From NCBI GenBank assembly GCA_028287545.1, contig JAQBPL010000278.1:1-17183 (forward strand): a stretch of 17,183 nt of DNA. Reading direction: 5' to 3'. The notes beneath the pieces were generated by a model. The model was not told the DNA's origin. It was given only the letters and a program-made list of their open reading frames with translations, and did no database searches. The DNA is from Vulcanimicrobiota bacterium. GTDB taxonomy: Bacteria; Eremiobacterota; Eremiobacteria; Baltobacterales; Baltobacteraceae. This document shows positions 7,463-15,418 of the stretch, in pieces. How positions within the stretch are numbered: the stretch's first letter is position 1; each line of letters starts with the position of its first letter. The translations under genes were made by a program, and so were the position numbers.

Positions 7463-8376
7463 CCGTGCAAATCCTTTGAGAACACCGCGTACGTCCGAAA
7501 CGGATCGCCGAAGCGGCGGCTGATCGCGAGGGACGTATTCGACTCGTGCATCAAGGCGTGGATCGCGCTCGCAAATCCCGCCTCGTGCACGGCGAGACGG
7601 ATCCGATCCGACAGCAGAGGGCCGAGCCCGGCGTAACGCCGATGGGGGTCGCGCGCGATGGTCTTGATGATCGCGATCCGCCCCGCTGGGTCGCGCGCGT
7701 CGTTCAGCGCAAACGCGAAGCCGACGAGACGGCCGTCGTGCTCCGCCAAAAGGCAGAGCCGAGGGTCGACGAGCGGGCGAATCTGCGCGTACATTGCGAG
7801 AAACTCTTCGATCCCGATCGGCGAGTAGAGCAGGTTCTGCCGAAAGCTCGTGATGCACAGCTCGAAGACGGCGCGCATCTCTGGTTCGTAGTTTGCCGCG
7901 TCCAGGTTCCTCAGCGAGACGCCGAGCGCGGAAAATTGCGACTCGAGGCGTGCGCAGCGCGGATCGCGGGTCTGCAGATCGCGATCGCGGTGCGAACGGT
8001 AGCGAGCAAATTGCGTGAAGCCCGCGCCGGCAAAGTCGTGCGGCCATTCCGGCGGGTTTTCCGACTCCAGCAGAAAGGCCGGCGTGCCGTCCGACTCGAC
8101 GACCAAACGATAGGAGCGCCACGTGTTGCCGTCGATCGGCCCGATCGCGAGATCGCAGCCGTTCTCGCGCAGACGGGCGCTTGCGTGGAGCAGCAGGGCG
8201 CGCGCGGCGGCCCGGTCGATCGCGGAGTAGTGCCCGAGGAAGCCGACCCTCCGCGAGAGGTGCGGCGGCGGCGTCTTCCACCACAGCGTGACGTCCGCGC
8301 GGACGTCATGGCCCTCGGAGGCCACCCAGCGTTCGTCGCCGTCGAGCCAGGGCGCAGCCTCCACGAGCTCGATCAC
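7459..8376 (-). CDS. GNAT-family acyltransferase with YghO-like N-terminal half
   Basis: A 305-aa cytoplasmic protein. The N-terminal half (about 20-130) has RVGFLGHYSAID, ARLRENGCDLAIGPIDGNTW and PPEWPHDFAGAGF, the layout of YghO-like GNAT proteins where a first degenerate GNAT fold precedes the catalytic one. The C-terminal half (about 150-305) is a GNAT fold: CLLAEHDGRLVGFAFAL, IAIIKTIARDPHRRYAGLG as the acetyl- or acyl-CoA binding strand and loop, and a final IHALMHESNTSLAISRRFG. It would acylate an amine or hydroxyl acceptor. Because it overlaps both neighbours by 4 nt (GTGA at 8373-8376 and at 7459-7462) and precedes an acyl-AMP ligase, I infer it may use that enzyme's acyl product. Longer upstream frame is rejected because it lies inside the preceding gene and has no protein-like features. 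Confidence 0.85.
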   Translation of the reverse strand: MIELVEAAPWLDGDERWVASEGHDVRADVTLWWKTPPPHLSRRVGFLGHYSAIDRAAARALLLHASARLRENGCDLAIGPIDGNTWRSYRLVVESDGTPAFLLESENPPEWPHDFAGAGFTQFARYRSHRDRDLQTRDPRCARLESQFSALGVSLRNLDAANYEPEMRAVFELCITSFRQNLLYSPIGIEEFLAMYAQIRPLVDPRLCLLAEHDGRLVGFAFALNDARDPAGRIAIIKTIARDPHRRYAGLGPLLSDRIRLAVHEAGFASAIHALMHESNTSLAISRRFGDPFRTYAVFSKDLHG

Positions 8377-9698
8377 AGCGCGAGCGTAATCCCGAGTCCG
8401 AGCGCCGTGCCGGCACCGGCGAGCATCGTTTGGCGCACCCAGCGCGGCGCGTCGCGCGGGCAATCGAAAATGTCCGGCTGCGCGAGAGCGAACGCCAGAC
8501 AGCAGACGAAGACGACTGGGAGGCCCAGCGCCGCCCACAGCAGCGTAACGGGATGAATGCCCCTCACCAGCAGAAGGGGCGCAAACAGCACCACGACCGC
8601 CACGAGCGAAGAACGGAACGCGGCAACGCCGGCCGACGCGGCGTGGTTTCTCGAGAGACGCAGCGTTAGGTCGAACAAGGCAAACGTCACGGCGAAACTC
8701 AGCGTGTACGCGTAGAACCAATCGATCGGTGGAAAGCGGACGTTCAAGACCGCGAGGACGAGGCCGACGAGGCACGAGGCAACGACGGCGCGGACGTCAT
8801 GCCGTGGTCCCTCCACGGCGTTGCGGCTTTCGAAGTGGTCTCTGAGAAAGAGCGTTGCGGGTGCGATCAGCCACGTCCAGCCGCCGAGCACCCACAGGGC
8901 ATATCCGCTCAAGATTGCGGCGAGCAGCGCCTCATCCAACAGGGACGTGCGCCGGCGCTGCCACGCGGTGAGGCCCAAGAGACCTGCCAGCGCAACGAAA
9001 CGCAGGGCCAGCTCGGCCGCGTGGAGGCCCTCCAACGTCGTGAGCAAGGCGTAACCGAAGATCGGGACGGCGAAGTTGTCGAACCCGTCCCAAACCACGG
9101 CCTCGAGCAGCATGGAAAGTATGGCCGCGATTAGGGCGATCAGGCCGTCGTCCAACGCGTTCACGTGACCCCACGCGACCAATGCGATGAACGTCGTGAT
9201 GAACGTCACGACGGCAAACGCGAGCGAACCCTCGACGCTTTTCCGGCCGTCGTGGGTTTGGTATTGGAGCGTGCCGTACTTTACGCCGATAAGCGCGGCC
9301 GTCGCATCGGCGAAGGTCAACCACAGCATGGGAATCACGTAGAGCACAAAGTTCCCGCCGGCAAGAACGAAGAGCAGCGTTACACCGGCGATGAAGTAAA
9401 ACTCCCCGCGCGATACGCGCTCGACACCGTGCAGCACCGTTCCCATCGACGTGCGCAGCACAGGGAGCATCCGCAAGCCGACCAGCGCGCCGCCGGCCAG
9501 AACGCCGAGCACGACGACGGGCCAGACTTCATGAAAGAGCCAGGGCAGGGACGTGCTCACCAGGCCCATCCCGACGTGAAGCGCCTTCCGGGAAAGTTCG
9601 GGATGGATCTTCGTTCGCGCGCCGAGGACGCGAATGCCGGCGAACAGTGCGCCGAACGCGACCAGAACGATGAGGAGGCCGAGGAGCGGCGGGATCAT
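8373..9698 (-). CDS. Polytopic phytol/dolichol kinase-like protein with DUF92-like C-terminal half
   Basis: A 441-aa membrane protein with about 12 hydrophobic segments. Residues 1-220 match the CTP-dependent polyprenol kinase / phosphatidate cytidylyltransferase-like family (VTE5, SEC59): RKALHVGMGL near 40 and the signature FADATAALIGVKYG followed by GRKSVEGSLAF (about 130-162). Such enzymes phosphorylate phytol, geranylgeraniol or dolichol. From about 250 a second unit begins: TSLLDEALLAAILSGYALWV then GGWTWLIAPATLFL, and RHDVRAVVASCLVGL. This resembles the opening of DUF92 (VTE6-like phytyl-phosphate kinases), but the DUF92 motif near ADTWxxE is not preserved, only a lone Asp. It may be a diverged VTE5-VTE6 fusion. 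ATG 9698 overlaps the upstream stop (ATGA). The kinase family is fairly sure; the fusion reading is tentative. Confidence 0.87.
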   Translation of the reverse strand: MIPPLLGLLIVLVAFGALFAGIRVLGARTKIHPELSRKALHVGMGLVSTSLPWLFHEVWPVVVLGVLAGGALVGLRMLPVLRTSMGTVLHGVERVSRGEFYFIAGVTLLFVLAGGNFVLYVIPMLWLTFADATAALIGVKYGTLQYQTHDGRKSVEGSLAFAVVTFITTFIALVAWGHVNALDDGLIALIAAILSMLLEAVVWDGFDNFAVPIFGYALLTTLEGLHAAELALRFVALAGLLGLTAWQRRRTSLLDEALLAAILSGYALWVLGGWTWLIAPATLFLRDHFESRNAVEGPRHDVRAVVASCLVGLVLAVLNVRFPPIDWFYAYTLSFAVTFALFDLTLRLSRNHAASAGVAAFRSSLVAVVVLFAPLLLVRGIHPVTLLWAALGLPVVFVCCLAFALAQPDIFDCPRDAPRWVRQTMLAGAGTALGLGITLAL

Positions 9699-10798
9699 GC
9701 GACTTGCTCGATGACGAGGCGCGAATAGAAGAACGCGTTGTCCTTCGCGTGCAGCGTCTGCGCCAGCTCATCGAGCGGGACCAACTGCGCTGCCATCGAG
9801 GCCGGCCTGCTTCGCGGCGCGAGCATGTTCCAATACAGCAGCCGCGCGCCGGCGTTGCTCGCGCCCGCGAGACGCCCCAAGAGCGCCGCGTAGTTCTCCT
9901 CCGACATGTACTCGAAAATGTCGCTCAGGTTGAAGCGATCGAACCGCACGGCAGGTTCCGCATCGAGGCAGGCCTCGATGGAGCCATGATACGTCTCAAG
10001 CCGCGTGATATTGCGGCGAATCGCCTCGAAGTTCTCGGCGCGCAGAGCGAACGGCAGCTCCTGTGCATGCTCGCCGCAAAGGATGCGTTGGAGGTAGGAG
10101 TTCGCCGAAGGGTCGAGCTCGACGAGCGCGTGCTCGGCGCGACGGAATATCCGATCGGCGACCGAGCCGTCGACGTAGTCGAAAAACGCCGGGTCGCGGC
10201 CTAGCCGGCCCATGATGAAGCGTGAGAAGAAGAGCCGAAAGAGCGCGCGCCACCGCCACGAGTTCCAGCGGTCGCGGTAGAAGACGATGCGGTCCGCGTG
10301 CGAACGCGGGGCAAGCAGGGCGCGCACCGTGCGCTGCGCGTGGACGAGCGGCAGGACGCGCGTCCGAAATAGCCGGAAGTACTCGTCGAACTTGCCGCAG
10401 TTTGCCGCACCCGCGGCGATGGCGTGCGGATGTGCGTCCCAATATGCGCGAACGCCGGGGTCGAGGCGGCCGGTCAAACGCCGGTAGAACGCTGCGCGGT
10501 CGGCGCACGGCCGGTACCCGAGAAACTCCAGCAGCTCCTGGTGTTCGAGGTCCTGGTACGCCGCGATGCGCAACCGCACGGCCGCGATCTGCGCGAAGCT
10601 GAGGTCGACGGCGATGACGCGTGCCGGCGAGTGCGCGAGCATCGCCAGGGCGTTGTCGCCCGCCGAGGCTATGGACAGGCAAACGTCGCCCGGCTGGATC
10701 GCGAGACCTTCGAGGAGGACGTCCGCATCCTCCCAGCACTGCGCGTACCGCAGCAGGGAGAAGTCGGCTTTCGAGGCGGCTTCGGTGCTGGCGGTCAT
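9695..10798 (-). CDS. BtaA-like SAM:3-amino-3-carboxypropyl transferase (DUF3419)
   Basis: A 367-aa protein of the BtaA / DUF3419 family. BtaA moves the 3-amino-3-carboxypropyl group of S-adenosylmethionine to diacylglycerol, giving diacylglyceryl-homoserine, the first step to betaine lipids. Family landmarks: RYAQCWEDADVLLEGL (17-32), the SAM-binding strand LSIASAGDNALAML (41-54) and acidic VIAVDLS with Asp65, then LFFSRFIMGRLGRDPAFFDY, ANSYLQRILCG and FDRFNLSDIFEYMSEENY near the C-terminus. No BtaB-type N-methyltransferase is in the window, so a betaine headgroup is not implied and the acceptor could be a different hydroxyl lipid. ATG 10798 overlaps the upstream stop as ATGA. The longer frame from 10867 is rejected because it lies in the neighbouring gene. 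Confidence 0.93.
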   Translation of the reverse strand: MTASTEAASKADFSLLRYAQCWEDADVLLEGLAIQPGDVCLSIASAGDNALAMLAHSPARVIAVDLSFAQIAAVRLRIAAYQDLEHQELLEFLGYRPCADRAAFYRRLTGRLDPGVRAYWDAHPHAIAAGAANCGKFDEYFRLFRTRVLPLVHAQRTVRALLAPRSHADRIVFYRDRWNSWRWRALFRLFFSRFIMGRLGRDPAFFDYVDGSVADRIFRRAEHALVELDPSANSYLQRILCGEHAQELPFALRAENFEAIRRNITRLETYHGSIEACLDAEPAVRFDRFNLSDIFEYMSEENYAALLGRLAGASNAGARLLYWNMLAPRSRPASMAAQLVPLDELAQTLHAKDNAFFYSRLVIEQVA

Positions 10799-13239
10799 GG
10801 CGCCGCCACCCGGCGGATGAGACCGCTCGCGCCGTCGAATTCGACAACGTCCCCGGTCCGCAGCCAAGTCGTCAAGCCATCAACCGCGACGATCGATGGA
10901 ATCCCCATTTCGCGCGAAACGATCGCGGCGTGCGAGAGCAGGCTGCCGCGCTCGACGAGGATGCCGCCGGCCGCGGGGAACAGCATGACCCAGCTCGGGT
11001 CGGTCCGCTCCGTCACGAGGATCTCGCCTTGCTCGAACGATGCCGCCGGATCGCTCACCACGCGCACGATGCCGCGCACGATCCCGGCGCAACACCCGAG
11101 GCCGCGTCGGGCGTCATCGCCTTTCGCCGCGACGAGTGACGGCTCTGCCGTCAGGATGCGCCCGTTCTCCATCACGACGCGATGCGGCGGCGACGGCATC
11201 GCGGCGTGGCGCAGCGCTTCGCTCCTGCGTTGCGCGATCGTCGATCGTATCGCATCGACCGCGACGATATCCAACACACCGAGCGCCTCGTCGATCTCGA
11301 GGTGAAAGACGTCATCGGCGTGTTCGAGGATTCCGGCACGCTGCGCTCGGCTGCCCAACTCGCGAAAGATCTCGCGGATCCGGCCAAAGAGGCGAGTGCG
11401 TTCGAAGCGGAGGTTCTCGCGGTCACGGATGCGATCGCGCGCGTTGCGCAGCACCCAGGCGAAGACCGCCCGTCGCAGCGGACGTACCCGGAGCGCGGCG
11501 GAGGCACGGCCTTCGGCGGCGCGCGCGAAGTCCCGCGCGTGCGTGCCGGAAGACGCTCTTTCGCCGGCTTGCGCAGCGCGCGCGATCGCGCGATAGAGCG
11601 GCAGCGGGTTCATGCCCAACGTGACGCTCTCGAGCTTCAGCTCGCTCTCGCACCGATCCCCGAATCGCGCGACGTACGCCTTGACGAGGCGTTCCAAATC
11701 GGGTGCGCCGGCCAGCCCGAGCGACCCGGCCTGCGCATCGCCGCGCGCGAGCAATGCGACGATTTCGGGGTGCGCCAACGCGATCCGGCCCATCTCGACG
11801 ATCAGAACGGCGGGCTCCGCGCTCACCATGCCGCCGCATTCGGAGACCAGCGCGTTCTGCAGCGTGCCGTCGGCGTCGCCGCACCAGCGCTTGCACAATC
11901 CGCAGAGCGTCCCGAAGAAGATCATCGTCATGAAGTCGTTGACGAGCGGCGTGTCCCAACGATGTGCGAGGCGATCTTCGATTTGCCGAAATTCGGCGAT
12001 GACTTCGGCGTTGCTTGCGGTCGAGAGGTCGGTTCCGCGGGCCAGCGTCTCGTCGAACCAGCGGTGAAACGCGACGATGCGCTTGGGCAGCAGCAGATAT
12101 TCGCGCACGAGCGCAAACCCCATGCGCAGCATCGCGGCGAAATCGGCGATCTTTTCAAACCTGCGCGGCGTGAGCGAGCCCAGCGCCTCCGGCGGCAAAC
12201 CCTCGTCCAGCCCCATCATCCGCTCCATGAACGTACGGTTGAAGCGAAACCCCGGGAGCAGCGCCAGCAGGCGGTACCAATTGACCAGGTTGTAGTACAT
12301 TCGGCCTTCGACGAGGCCCAGCAAGTTCTCGAGCGCGTCGTCGTGCTCGTCGATCGTGCGCGGCGAAACCTGCAGCACGTGCAGCAGCCGGCGGTACGCT
12401 TTGGCGTACGCATAGCGCGCGAACGAGAACGTCAGCGTCGAGTTCACGCCGCCGTAGCTTTCGGCGATATTGCTGTTGTCCCAGATCGTGGCCGTCTGCG
12501 CGAGCGTGGTGATCGGGCGTGCCTGCAGAAGATGAAGCGTGGCGCCCGCGAGCGCCCACTCGATATCCTGCGGTGCTCCGAACGCGGCTTCGACGGCGCG
12601 CGCGACGCGCGCGATGTTGCGCGCCGCGGCCAGCTCGAGCACCGGCTCCCCGTCACGGGCAAGGAGCTCGCCGTCGGGTGCGATCCGCAGCGTATCTCCG
12701 TTGGCGTCGCCGGAAACCAGTTGTTCGCCGAGCCCGTGCACGGCGCTGATCACGATGCAGTCATCGCCGGTCACGGGGTCGCGGCTGAACGCGACGCCGG
12801 CCGCATCCGGCGCGATCATCTCCTGCACGATCACGCCGGCGGAGGCTTGCGGCGGAAGGCCCCGGCTGCGCCGATACGCCGCGACGCGTTCGGAGAGCGC
12901 AGAACGGCGTACGTCCATGATGCGGGCCGCGACGTCGCCGGGCGCGACGTCGAGAAACGTTTCGAGCTGGCCGGCGAACGAATGCGTCGCGCCGTCTTCG
13001 TCCGCAGCCGACGATCGCACCGCGAAGCGGTCACCCTGCATCGCGCCGACCGCCGCATCGATCTCCGAACGTGCGGCGTCGACGTCCGCGTCGGAGGCAT
13101 CGGCTGCGATCGCGAACCAGGCCGGGACGGGAAAGCCGGCCGCCCGCAATTTCGCTAGCCCGACGGCTTTACCGCCGGCGCGCGTGCCTTCCAGCGGTGT
13201 CTCGCCGGCGGTGAGGATGACGCTCGCTGCGGCGTTCAT
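10795..13239 (-). CDS. PEP-synthase / rifampin-phosphotransferase-like dikinase
   Basis: An 814-aa enzyme with the three-part layout of rifampin phosphotransferase. Part one is an N-terminal ATP-grasp domain (about 15-245) with RFAVRSSAADEDGATHSFAG (Arg75), VIVQEMIAPDAAGVAFSRDP and DIEWAL...LLQARPIT (Glu227, Arg241). Part two is a long central domain (about 250-700) with no recognised motif. Part three is a swivelling phospho-His domain (about 725-810) with His770 in GSLLSHAAIVSREMGIPS. Such enzymes split ATP to AMP and phosphate while moving the beta-phosphate through the His to a substrate. The C-terminal PEP/pyruvate TIM barrel of true PEP synthase is absent, so gluconeogenic PEP synthesis is unlikely and the central domain should bind another acceptor. 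The operon suggests a lipid or prenyl alcohol, or a prenyl phosphate. ATG 13239 overlaps the UbiA stop (ATGA). Confidence 0.9.
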   Translation of the reverse strand: MNAAASVILTAGETPLEGTRAGGKAVGLAKLRAAGFPVPAWFAIAADASDADVDAARSEIDAAVGAMQGDRFAVRSSAADEDGATHSFAGQLETFLDVAPGDVAARIMDVRRSALSERVAAYRRSRGLPPQASAGVIVQEMIAPDAAGVAFSRDPVTGDDCIVISAVHGLGEQLVSGDANGDTLRIAPDGELLARDGEPVLELAAARNIARVARAVEAAFGAPQDIEWALAGATLHLLQARPITTLAQTATIWDNSNIAESYGGVNSTLTFSFARYAYAKAYRRLLHVLQVSPRTIDEHDDALENLLGLVEGRMYYNLVNWYRLLALLPGFRFNRTFMERMMGLDEGLPPEALGSLTPRRFEKIADFAAMLRMGFALVREYLLLPKRIVAFHRWFDETLARGTDLSTASNAEVIAEFRQIEDRLAHRWDTPLVNDFMTMIFFGTLCGLCKRWCGDADGTLQNALVSECGGMVSAEPAVLIVEMGRIALAHPEIVALLARGDAQAGSLGLAGAPDLERLVKAYVARFGDRCESELKLESVTLGMNPLPLYRAIARAAQAGERASSGTHARDFARAAEGRASAALRVRPLRRAVFAWVLRNARDRIRDRENLRFERTRLFGRIREIFRELGSRAQRAGILEHADDVFHLEIDEALGVLDIVAVDAIRSTIAQRRSEALRHAAMPSPPHRVVMENGRILTAEPSLVAAKGDDARRGLGCCAGIVRGIVRVVSDPAASFEQGEILVTERTDPSWVMLFPAAGGILVERGSLLSHAAIVSREMGIPSIVAVDGLTTWLRTGDVVEFDGASGLIRRVAAP

Positions 13240-14165
13240 CGGAGCGACCGCACCAGCATCGGCACGGCCCCGAGGCCGAGATACATCGCGAGGGTCCAGA
13301 CGCCCGAGATGACCTCGATGGTCTTGGCGCGAGCCGTCTGCGGCGCCGCGAGAAACCAGATGCCGGCGGCGCCGGCAGACGCCATCACGACGCCCAGACC
13401 GATCGCTTCTTGCGCGACCTGATCGATCGCGTGGGCGGCGCCGAACGCGGAGCACGCCGTGACGCCGATGGCCGCCAGCCAAACGCCCACGGCAGCTCTG
13501 CGGCCCCACAGCACGGTGTACGTCTCCACGCCGCGCTCCTCGTCGCCCGGCGCCCGAATCTTCCGCCCGACCTCAACCACGATGCCGTTGCAGAAGCTGA
13601 CCAGGAGAAACCAGCTCAGCGCCGCGGGAGCGGACGCGTGCGCGGGGATCCAATCGAACGCGCTGATGTAGAGATCGATGATCGGCATGATCGCCATGTG
13701 CGAGATCATGTAGAGGATCGGGCGTGCCTTGAGCCAGTTCGGCACGAAGAACTCCGCCGTCATAAGCCCGAGATACGCCCAGACAATCGCGAGCAGACCC
13801 AAGAGCCGCACATCGACTGCGAGCGCGACGAGCACCTGCACGATCGCGCACGCGATAGCCAAGCCGCGCAACTCGCCCAGACGAACGATGCCGCGCTGCA
13901 CGGGCCGGTACGGGCGGTATTTGCTGTCGTCCTCGAAGTCCTTGAACTCATCGGCAATCCGCAGCTGCAAGAAGATCGTCAGCGACGAGATGAAGCCGGC
14001 GAGCAATAACGCGATCGGAGGAAAGTGCGACTCTCCGCGGAGCAGCGCGGAAAATGCGATCGCCGAGCTGCTGAAGGCCGCGATGAGCAGGCCGTGCGCG
14101 AGGAGCGGAAAGCGTTCGCGCTGGTAGATCGACCAGCGATTGAACGCATCGATGACGTCAGCCAC
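13236..14165 (-). CDS. UbiA-family prenyltransferase
   Basis: A 309-aa protein with eight or nine membrane helices, typical of UbiA enzymes that transfer a prenyl group from a prenyl diphosphate to an aromatic, glycerol-phosphate or tetrapyrrole acceptor. The first Mg-diphosphate site is LRIADEFKDFEDDSKYRPYRP (68-88), with Asp72, Asp76 and Asp80 spaced D-x3-D-x3-D. The second acidic site is EVGRKIRAPGDEERGVETY (198-216) with Asp208, Glu209 and Glu210. The acceptor cannot be told from sequence. GTG 14165 is chosen because it is the only start codon near the family N-terminus (FNRWSIYQRERFPL); this overlaps the HMG-CoA reductase end by 8 nt. Most of the longer frame lies inside that gene. No SD is visible, in line with coupling to upstream translation. 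Confidence 0.9.
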   Translation of the reverse strand: MADVIDAFNRWSIYQRERFPLLAHGLLIAAFSSSAIAFSALLRGESHFPPIALLLAGFISSLTIFLQLRIADEFKDFEDDSKYRPYRPVQRGIVRLGELRGLAIACAIVQVLVALAVDVRLLGLLAIVWAYLGLMTAEFFVPNWLKARPILYMISHMAIMPIIDLYISAFDWIPAHASAPAALSWFLLVSFCNGIVVEVGRKIRAPGDEERGVETYTVLWGRRAAVGVWLAAIGVTACSAFGAAHAIDQVAQEAIGLGVVMASAGAAGIWFLAAPQTARAKTIEVISGVWTLAMYLGLGAVPMLVRSLR

Positions 14166-15318
14166 GTGCGAGCTGCTGGTGAGCGCGGGCGAAGTGATCG
14201 GCGCAGATCGCCGCCGAGATCGACAGCTCTCCCGCGAGGCACAGCGCCGCGGCGATCTCGGCCAGCGTGTCGGCGCCGCCCTCGCCCGGAAGCCGCAGCA
14301 GCTCGGAGCACGCGCGCTGCGAAGGGAGTTGCGTCCCGCCGCCGACCGTTCCGACGACGACGTTCGGCAGGGTGACGCTCGCGTACAGCGACCCGTCGCC
14401 CGCGACCTCGAAGCGCGTGATCCCGATGGCGGATTCGGCGACGCACGCGGCATCTTGTCCGGTGGCGAGGTACAGCGCCGCCAGCGCGTTCGCGTAGTGT
14501 CCCTGAATGCCGATCTGCCCGGCCATCGCGGCGCCGACGGCGCCGACGCGCCAGTATTCGCAGAGCAGCTCCGGTGTCGTGTGCAGATTGCGCTCGACCG
14601 CGCGCGCATCCAAACGCACCTCGGCACTGACGCGGCGACCCCGCACGCCGAGCAGGGACATCGTGGTCGCCTTCTTGTCGCCGGAAAAGTTCGCTTCGAT
14701 GAAGTGGCCGCAAATTGGGACCGGTGAGTGTTCGAGCACGTACTCGCAGACCGCGTGCGTCGCGATCGTCACCATGTTTTGCCCCGCCGCTTCACCGGTC
14801 GTGAACTGCAAGGAGGCGTACACGCGGTTCCCTTCGACGGAGGCATCGACGGCGATGAGACGTCCGTAGCGGGTCGTTCGCGCGGCGGCCGCGGCAAGCG
14901 CATCGCGCGAAGCCGTCATCCATTCGGCGAAACGCAGCGCTGCAGGGAGATCGGACAACGTGAACGCAGGCGCTCGCGAGATCGCAGCCGCCGTGACGCG
15001 CGCCGCGCAGCCTCCCGCCTCGGTGATGGTCTTTGCTCCGCGTCCGTAGGAGGCGACGAGTGCCGCTTCGGTCGTGGCAAGCGGAACGTAGCCGTTCCAC
15101 GGCCCGTGCGTCCCGTTTACCGACAATGGGCCAATGACGCCGACCGGAATCGTCAGCGCACCGATGTAGTTCTCGATGTTTCGTCCGACCGACTCGAGCA
15201 TCCCCGCGGCGTCGTCATCGAACAGCACCGATGAGGCTTGGGCGCTCGCCCCGCACGTTTCGAGTCGCGCCCGCACCGTCTGGGCGGTGAGCGGCTCGTC
15301 GTGCCCGCTGCTCTGCAT
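14158..15318 (-). CDS. Class I hydroxymethylglutaryl-CoA reductase
   Basis: A 386-aa HMG-CoA reductase, which makes mevalonate from HMG-CoA, the committed step of the mevalonate route. It has class I (NADPH, archaeal/eukaryotic-like) features: ENYIGALTIPVGVIGPL (49-65), PLATTEAALVAS with catalytic Glu84, FTTGEAAGQNMVT (172-184), SGDKKATTMSLLGVRGRRV with catalytic Lys215, ATGQDAA with Asp289, LPNVVVGTVGGGTQLPSQRA (317-336) and ADHFARAH with His380. All four catalytic residues are kept. Eukaryotic-type membrane helices are absent, so it is a soluble enzyme of about the catalytic-domain size. It is the first operon gene: ATG 15318 has GAGGGG 9 nt upstream (15333-15328). No mevalonate kinase or other lower-pathway gene is in the window. 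Confidence 0.96.
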   Translation of the reverse strand: MQSSGHDEPLTAQTVRARLETCGASAQASSVLFDDDAAGMLESVGRNIENYIGALTIPVGVIGPLSVNGTHGPWNGYVPLATTEAALVASYGRGAKTITEAGGCAARVTAAAISRAPAFTLSDLPAALRFAEWMTASRDALAAAAARTTRYGRLIAVDASVEGNRVYASLQFTTGEAAGQNMVTIATHAVCEYVLEHSPVPICGHFIEANFSGDKKATTMSLLGVRGRRVSAEVRLDARAVERNLHTTPELLCEYWRVGAVGAAMAGQIGIQGHYANALAALYLATGQDAACVAESAIGITRFEVAGDGSLYASVTLPNVVVGTVGGGTQLPSQRACSELLRLPGEGGADTLAEIAAALCLAGELSISAAICADHFARAHQQLARG

Positions 15319-15402
15319 GGTGATAGTCCCCTCGTAGAAGCGATGCCGTTGCGGCTCGTGGATCCGTGTGCCAATCCTAAGCTGCCGCGCTTCGTGGGGG
15401 CG

Positions 15403-15418
15403 TCCGTAGTTCTACGGA
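15403..15418. promoter_or_regulatory. Perfect inverted repeat in divergent promoter region (probable operator)
   Basis: TCCGTAG and CTACGGA are exact mirror arms of 7 bp around TT, giving a 16-bp palindrome. It lies in the 138-bp gap between the lipid operon (minus) and the membrane protein gene (plus). It abuts the weak -35 of the plus promoter and is centred about 43 bp upstream of the predicted start, the place expected of a class II activator. It may equally control the minus-strand operon, whose promoter is not clear. Confidence 0.5.
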
